A stretch of 64,000 nt of DNA from positions 310,001 to 374,000 of the forward strand of contig JAZGTN010000013.1 in the NCBI GenBank assembly GCA_037783415.1, read 5' to 3'. Positions 59,101 through 64,000 of this stretch are shown piece by piece (positions within the stretch are counted from its first letter, which is position 1; each line of letters begins with the position of its first letter). The position numbers and the translations under genes were made by a program. This DNA comes from Leptasterias polaris. Its lineage: Eukaryota > Echinodermata > Asteroidea > Forcipulatida > Asteriidae. Under the pieces are notes generated by a model. It did no database searches, was not told where the DNA came from, and saw only the letters and a list, made by a program, of their open reading frames with translations.

Positions 59101-61472
59101 TAGCCATCTATACCACAGATGAGTAGAAGAAATTCCTTCCCTCAAAATGGTTCGTCCACCCAAACTTAAAATCAAGTCTCCTTAGATTGAAAAACCATCT
59201 AGTCGGCCATATTTGTTTAATCCATCCCATAATTGGCATTTTGTCCAATAGTTTGACCCCTGTAAATAAACTCATTCAGAAAGAAGATTAGTTGCAGGTT
59301 AAAGAAGGGGACATGATTAAATCTTTCCTAATCTATCCTGATCTTAATAGGTGCACAGCCACAATCATGGGTACACTTTTTGTTACAAAGACACCAAATG
59401 AACAACATATAAATATTGAGTAACTCTTTGCAGATCTTGTATTTGACAAACTCAAGCACTTTTTATTCATCATTGACACAGCGACTGCTAATTGATATAT
59501 AAATAACATTGAGATAACTGCTACCAGTGGTTTTCAAACTGTTGTTCATAAAATGGACACGGAAAAAATGTGTACCCATGATCGTGGCTGTGCACATAGA
59601 AGTGAGGAGTTCTAGCAGCAGTAGCAGCTGAATCTTTATCTGAAAATCTTGCAGTAGACAAGGTCAGAATAAATTGCAAAATATTTGCAGTGCTCATTTT
59701 TGTTGTAATGTCTTACACAGGGGAGCTGGTCCTTGTAAATACAATGCATCTGTGGGTCATAGAGTTTCTGAGTGAATTCGGAAGAGATTATTTTTTTAAT
59801 AAAATGCAAGAGTTTCCCTTGTGGTTTGTTACTCGATATTTGAAATAAAAAGTCATCCCCTTAAGGTGATCCCTCTGCTGCAGCTTCCCAGGTTGTATCG
59901 TAAAACTTGGGTGTGATCCCTGGCTATACGGCAGTTACAGGTTGAATTGACAAAATAGGGAAACCGTCAACATAGGGTTAGATAGCTCAGTTGTTAGAGC
60001 GCCAGCACATTAATCTGGATGTCCCAGGTTCAAGTCCCCTGGTGTCAATTTTTCTTTGTTCAACCCAGTATTATTTAGAGATTTATTTTTAGTGAGGTTT
60101 GACCTTTGAGCACTTTCATTCAAAGTGTCTTATAAAGGATGTTTTTGGCGATACCGCAATTATGCTTTGACCGAATTGTTATTCCCGTTTGTTTTTATCA
60201 TCGACTGAAAACTCTTGTTTTCATTCCAATAGATCATGCATGAATACACCTCCTTGGAAAACTTCTGGAAGCGTTACAACAAGGTCCTCTTGGACAAGGT
60301 GGCACTGGATAAGGAGAAGTCCACCTTGCTGGAGGAGAACCAGCAGCTGCGGACGGTCCTCAAGCAGTACCTGGATGGCATCTCGGTCAATGATGAGATT
60401 CTCAGCCAGGTCAACCCACTCTTTGTGGTCAACCAGCGCACCAATGTCCAGTACGTCAAATCCAAAATTTCTTGTACCAAAATTTAAAAGGAAAAACTAT
60501 TAAGTGTCAGTGTCCACCAATTTTGTACTCATGGTGGGTATATATAATTACCCCAGTTGATGGGCCATTTATTTCAACCATCTCGAGTCCCTGGGGAGTA
60601 TACAGCCTGTGCTGTTTAGTAAGTAGCAAAGAAGCTTAATAAATCACAAGAATATTCCATGCGTGAAGAGAAGCAATTAGAGTTAAGCGTCTCTCTCAAG
60701 TACAAAAGTGTCATGACTGGGATTCAAACCCACACCTCCATGATTTTGCCAACAGAGCTCGAGTCTGGTGCTCTAGGTTTATAGATAACTTGGCCAAGAC
60801 AAACCAAATAAGCAAACAGTGTTAGCTGTCTGGGTGTCTTTTATTTGCCTTATTTTGAACATGGACAACCAGGTTTTCTAAGCAATTTGGAACACCTTAT
60901 TTTCACAGCCTGGTTTATTAAAGGATTGTGTATGCTAACAATGCCTGAAAAAGAGGGGGAAAACATAATCAATGTTACAGACAGGGATGCTGATTGACAG
61001 GCCTGGATTATCACAGATGTCATGACCTCTGTTGTCCTGGTCTTGGCCTTGGTACCCCTTCGTAAAAGACTTCAAGATTTTCCAGAAGAAGTGCCCTTTG
61101 CATAATGAAAATGTTCCTGCCATTTTAAAGATGAAATTCCCGGCATGTCAAAAGTACTTTTAACACTTTCAGATTATGTCCACTGGCAAAACGAGGCCTG
61201 CTGCATTAGAGGAGATAATCAATCAGAAACAAAATGTGATGTTTACAGGAAGTTCCTGATAACATTGTGTTGTAAAACTTGTATTTTTTTGATAAATTAA
61301 TTCCTTGCCTCAGTAGGTAAGATGTTTTGTGGAAACAACAAACATTGTGTAACATTATTTTCTCTTTGTTCTTTTTCTCGACAGGCTCTCTGTGCCAGTG
61401 ACAGACCCAAGAGTGCAGAGACCCACACAGACCATTGTAGAAGGTGCCCATATCATCAAGCACACTATTTAA
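52961..61472 (+). CDS. DRC2: Dynein regulatory complex subunit 2 (CCDC65), complete gene, 8 coding exons
   Basis: Coiled-coil subunit of the nexin-dynein regulatory complex in motile cilia and flagella; with DRC1 and DRC4 it forms the core base of the complex (known for the family). Exons: 52961-53113, 54046-54298, 55339-55562, 55961-56158, 58342-58560, 58852-59004, 60233-60450, 61385-61472. All borders are GT/AG, phases agree, and the total is 1506 nt (501 aa plus stop); the human protein is about 484 aa. Almost the whole protein is charged and helical. Matches include the Lys-rich start with TEEER and [55 protein letters not shown], and [11 protein letters not shown]. Introns are rich in MITE and SINE sequences. 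A candidate AATAAA lies at 62013-62018. Confidence 0.95.
53690..53860 (+). mobile_element. Fragment of the 62706-63068 MITE family
   Basis: CACAGGTTTGTTATTTCATG, TATATGTTGGG and GGTCTTTGGCAATTACTAA match the right half of the element at 62706. Located in DRC2 intron 1. Confidence 0.6.
54046..56158 (+). CDS. DRC2: DRC2 exons 2-4: central coiled coil
   Basis: Exon 2 (54046-54298) encodes TQWR-like [18 protein letters not shown] and the highly conserved [20 protein letters not shown] then [20 protein letters not shown]. Exon 3 (55339-55562) encodes [17 protein letters not shown] and [11 protein letters not shown]. Exon 4 (55961-56158) encodes the [12 protein letters not shown] and [15 protein letters not shown] blocks. 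All three match vertebrate DRC2 in order, with phase 1 then 0 junctions. No charged-to-proline breaks or stops are seen. Confidence 0.95.
54780..55020 (+). repeat. Degenerate CACTGGTTCTTC-type repeat in DRC2 intron 2
   Basis: Pyrimidine-rich stretch with recurring ACTGTTTCTTG, ACTGGCTCTTC, ACTGGTTCTTTTC words. Low-complexity; no function seen. Confidence 0.55.
56472..57115. mobile_element. 644 bp TIR element in DRC2 intron 4
   Basis: Ends CGTCGCGCGTACCACGAACC (56472) and GGTTCGTGGTACGCGCGACG (ending 57115) are perfect inverted repeats of about 29 bp, flanked by AAAT on both sides. The inside carries four copies of TAGGTCACTTTGTGAAAA or TAGGTCAGTTCGTGG. No ORF. Confidence 0.82.
57674..57781. 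repeat. Inverted repeat CTAGGTGGCGGCAGACTTAC
   Basis: Arms of about 37 bp (left CTAGGTGGCGGCAGACTTAC, right GTAAGTCTGCTGCCACCTAG) enclose about 33 bp. Foldback MITE-like, DRC2 intron 4. Confidence 0.75.
57925..58130 (-). mobile_element. Probable LINE/SINE tail with AATTC repeats
   Basis: Five AATTC repeats at 57923-57942 followed by AATAAAACATTTATTTCCGA and A-rich sequence look like the reversed microsatellite tail of a non-LTR element. No coding part recognised. Confidence 0.4.
58342..61472 (+). CDS. DRC2: DRC2 exons 5-8: C-terminal coiled coil and tail
   Basis: Exon 5 (58342-58560) contains [18 protein letters not shown] and [15 protein letters not shown]. Exon 6 (58852-59004) contains [15 protein letters not shown]. 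Exon 7 (60233-60450) contains [20 protein letters not shown] and a [20 protein letters not shown] helix. Exon 8 (61385-61472) ends [14 protein letters not shown]. Exon 7's donor is GTACGT in phase 2, which joins exon 8 to read [12 protein letters not shown]. Exon 6's acceptor lies directly against a repeated element (58630-58850). Confidence 0.93.
58630..58848 (+). mobile_element. Dispersed repeat abutting DRC2 exon 6
   Basis: Shares GTAAGGTGATCTCTGTACTG, TTGGATCCGTGAT-like, GACAAAATAGGGAGACGGC and GGGCTAGATAGCTCA with 59817-60000 in the same orientation. It ends within about 20 bp of the exon 6 acceptor. Confidence 0.7.
59817..60048 (+). mobile_element. Same repeat with a tRNA-like 3' part
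   Basis: Second copy of the family, continuing into a tRNA-like segment: A-box TAGCTCAGTTGTTAGAGCG, an anticodon-arm-like CCAGCACATTAATCTGG and B-box GGTTCAAGTCC. The anticodon loop lacks the invariant T33 and the T stem is imperfect, so it is a SINE or tRNA pseudogene. Confidence 0.7.
60640..60790 (-). mobile_element. tRNA-derived SINE, reverse orientation
   Basis: Reverse complement reads CTAGAGCACCAGACTCGAGC, then GGTTTGAATCCCAGTCATGA (B-box) and the TTGAGAGAGACGCTTAACTC / TTGCTTCTCTTC body, the same family as 1488-1735. DRC2 intron 7. Confidence 0.7.
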
Positions 61473-61796
61473 AGCTCATTAATATGCAGTATGCAAATAT
61501 ATTTATTAAGTGTCTGACCAATCGCTGTGTATAAGAAATGCAGAAAACTTCCAGACTTTCAGCCAATTAGTCATAGCTTGTAAAAATCGTTATAAGAAGA
61601 AAGGATGAACTGATTTCTGATGGGGAGACTTTCACAGTATTTGGGCCAATGTGGAAATGCTATTATGCAACTTTATTTGTAATGGTTCTGGCTACAAATG
61701 GCTATTGAAATGATACAGTGGGATTTTTTAAATTCAGAACAACCAGGCCTGGAATTGCACTGATGCACTGACAGAAGGCCAGGGCTGCTTTTGCCA

Positions 61797-61990
61797 TGGT
61801 CCCAATTTCATAGAGCGAAAAATAGCCAAGTACAGTGAAATTTTCTTTTCAGAACAAGGTTCACAGCTAAAACACAATTCCACACCACGTGTGACTGGTT
61901 TCCTGCTCAGTTTTGCTTTGCAGAAAGTTGTTGAACAATAGGTGCTGCTTAAGCAGCTCTGTTGAAATTGTGCACTGGTCTTGGCCTTGG
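61797..61990. mobile_element. MITE, CAATTTCATAG family
   Basis: Starts CCCAATTTCATAGAGC and ends GCTTAAGCAGCTCTGTTGAAATTG; the ends are inverted. Downstream of DRC2. Confidence 0.6.
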
Positions 61991-62498
61991 TGTGCCCCCT
62001 TCAAAATTTACAAATAAACTGTAAGATTATCCAGGTGAAGTTCCAGGTTAGAGTTTACTGACCCCATGCTCAGATAGCCCGATTTGGTCAGTGTTCAAAT
62101 GGATATTTCAAGCCTGACACATTAGTCATTTCAATATGGATGGAGCTAGTGTGCCCAGCTCAGTTTGAACTTGGATATCTAAATTCGTTTTTGACCCCCC
62201 CCCCCCCTTTTGTATGAATAAATAAAGATATATAGCGAATGGCTATGCATTGTCAACCCACAGGTTGTTTAACGCGTGCGAAACTGTAAAAAAATAAGGC
62301 ATTGCAGTTGTGTTGATTTATAAGATATTCGTAAGATTTGGCAAACCTTTATAAGAAAATTTAGTGTACAAAATACTTTGACAAGTGTTTCTATCATTAT
62401 TTGTTTTATAAAATTACACTTTGTTCCACTGCAGGTTGAGACAAGACCTTTTTAATATACTAGTTGTGTGTCGTTTTCAATGAGGCATTAATACACCG

Positions 62499-62646
62499 AT
62501 CCATTAAGCCACGCCCATTTCTCATTGACCAATCACAACTGCGAAATCTGATCACCATTTGAGCCGTTTGGTGATCTTTGCACTAATGGTATCGGGTTTC
62601 GCGACTGTGATTGGTCAACTCATAAGGAGGCGGGGCTTAATGGATC
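62499..62646. mobile_element. Foldback element GATCCATTAAGCC...GGCTTAATGGATC
   Basis: Inverted ends GATCCATTAAGCCACGCCC and GGCGGGGCTTAATGGATC, continued inward by TTGACCAATCACAACTGCGA / TCGCGACTGTGATTGGTCAA. About 148 bp. Confidence 0.75.
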
Positions 62647-62705
62647 GATCTATTGTCTCTACAGAGTATTGAAAACTCAGTGGTACATAGGTATTTTTAA
62701 ATAGA

Positions 62706-63068
62706 TTTAAAGGCACTGAACATGTTTGGTAATTACTCAAAATATATATTAGCATAAAAACTTACTTGTTAATGAGCAACGGAGAGCTGTTGTGAGAAAC
62801 CACTCCCTCTGAAGTAACGTAGTTTTTGAGAAAGAGGTAACTTCTCACTCAAATAATAAAAGACTTCATGCATGAAGCCTTTTATTAGCATCTGAAAGCA
62901 CACACAATTGTGCAACAAGGGTGTTTTTTCTTTCTTTATTTTCTTGCAACTTCGATGACCGATTCAGCAAAAATTTTCACAGGTTTGTTATTTTATGCAT
63001 ATGTTGGGATACACCGAGTGACAATACTGGTCTTTGATAATTACCAAAGGTGTCCAGTGCCTTTAAAA
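62706..63068. mobile_element. MITE with TTTAAAGGCACTG termini
   Basis: TTTAAAGGCACTGAACATGT and GGTGTCCAGTGCCTTTAAAA are inverted ends, followed by GGTAATTACTCAAA / TTTGATAATTACC. About 363 bp. As I recall, this family is very common in echinoderm genomes. Confidence 0.8.
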
Positions 63069-64000
63069 CAAAATCTAAATTAGATTAATCAATGGACTTG
63101 ATGAAATTCCATGACTTCTTTTGACTGCAGTCAATTTCCAATTTTTGCATCAATGGAATCTCAACCAACATTCCTTTGCATTCATTTTGTTGTCAACAAT
63201 AAACAGTTATCTCAGATGATGCATTTTGACCTGTGTTTTATTTCCTAAATGAATTGCTTGAATTGAATCTGGAATGCATAACTTTTTGGACTTTTGAATA
63301 ATATGAGGGTGAGTCGGAAACTGAGTACGATTTTCTTTTTTATTGTAATTTTTCAAAGAGAAAAATCAAAGCAAAGCATTCTCATTAAAGATAACTATAA
63401 AATTATTAAATATTTGTCCATGTTCATTTTGTAATCGTGCACTATAAAAAGATGGGTTGTCTGAGTGCTGCCTACAGCTACGGCTATAACTGTTGCTAAG
63501 GGTGTTCAGGACATACTATTTCAATGCAAATCTAGCCATTAGCTGTAGCCACCCACCAACTTGGACATGGCCTATTAGGCCATATAAATATTCTTTGCAA
63601 CAGCTTGTGTGTGGTAATACCGTACTGCTTTGTTCAGTGCATGCTACCCCAAAACGCCGACAATGTTCTTTGCTGATGTCCATTAAGTATGCATACCGCC
63701 CTCTGTTGACTCAAAATAAATTATACCGCAGCTTCATTCGTGAATATTCATTTTGATAAACGTCATAATATCCTTTAGTTATTGAACTTGCATGACGCAA
63801 CCTGCATGCTAGGGATAAAAATAATGGTAGAGGCCGAAAGGAGTGACGTCACGAATACTTATTGACGACAAAATAAAAATACTGGCTGGTGGTACGGTTT
63901 CAAGATGGCGTCATGCATGGTGCGGTGGGTTTTGTGGCTTCTCTCCAACTAAGTAACAAATGTAGAGTACATTCTGCTATCAATGAGGAATATTTCTACA
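63069..64000. other. Downstream flank, no supported gene
   Basis: A/T-rich intergenic sequence. A short ATG frame at 63905 (MASCMVRWVLWLLSN, stop) after ATTGACGACAAAATAAA could be the start of another gene's first exon, but no donor or similarity supports it. The rest holds nothing I recognise. Confidence 0.4.

Noticed and set aside
59985..60048. Functional tRNA gene
   Set aside because: A- and B-boxes are present, but T33 is missing, the T stem is imperfect and it lies at the end of a dispersed repeat.

Overview
This is an animal nuclear genome window, about two thirds repeats, with two intron-rich, divergently transcribed protein genes. Protein similarity and repeat style (many short TTAA-type foldback elements, L2-like and Penelope-like retroelements, tRNA-derived SINEs) point to an echinoderm, perhaps a sea star. 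The species assignment is inference.

Minus strand, 30022 down to 3488: a complete gamma-synergin (SYNRG) gene. I assembled 18 coding exons whose splice phases all agree (4011 nt, 1336 aa). The protein has a Q-rich and coiled N-terminus, an EH domain, a long disordered middle full of [DE]xFx[DE]F AP-1 gamma-ear motifs, and the conserved C-terminus with a C-x2-C / H-x3-C arrangement. It is a clathrin/AP-1 adaptor accessory protein at the trans-Golgi network and endosomes.

Plus strand, 52961 to 61472: a complete DRC2 (CCDC65) gene, 8 phase-consistent coding exons (1506 nt, 501 aa). It encodes a coiled-coil subunit of the nexin-dynein regulatory complex of motile cilia. I see no functional link between the two genes.

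Between the two genes (30023-52960) there is no cellular gene I can support. In order it holds: tandem ~350 bp repeats just upstream of SYNRG; a decayed LINE; an 8-mer satellite; a tandem array of tRNA-like units split by a Penelope-like element; a duplicated block; a 5.6 kb TIR element (A) with nested repeats and exon-like modules; and a 7.6 kb TIR element (B) with a 7 bp target duplication, containing a higher-order tandem array that switches orientation. After these come short perfect palindromes and a 15 bp minisatellite.

The introns carry LINE 3' fragments, SINEs and many MITE-like inverted-repeat elements. Downstream of DRC2 (61473-64000) are more of these and no clear gene. I found no CRISPR, operon or other compact novel system. 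The most unusual items are a minisatellite that multiplies a SYNRG splice-donor sequence, the tRNA-like array with its clean Penelope insertion, and the composite TIR elements.
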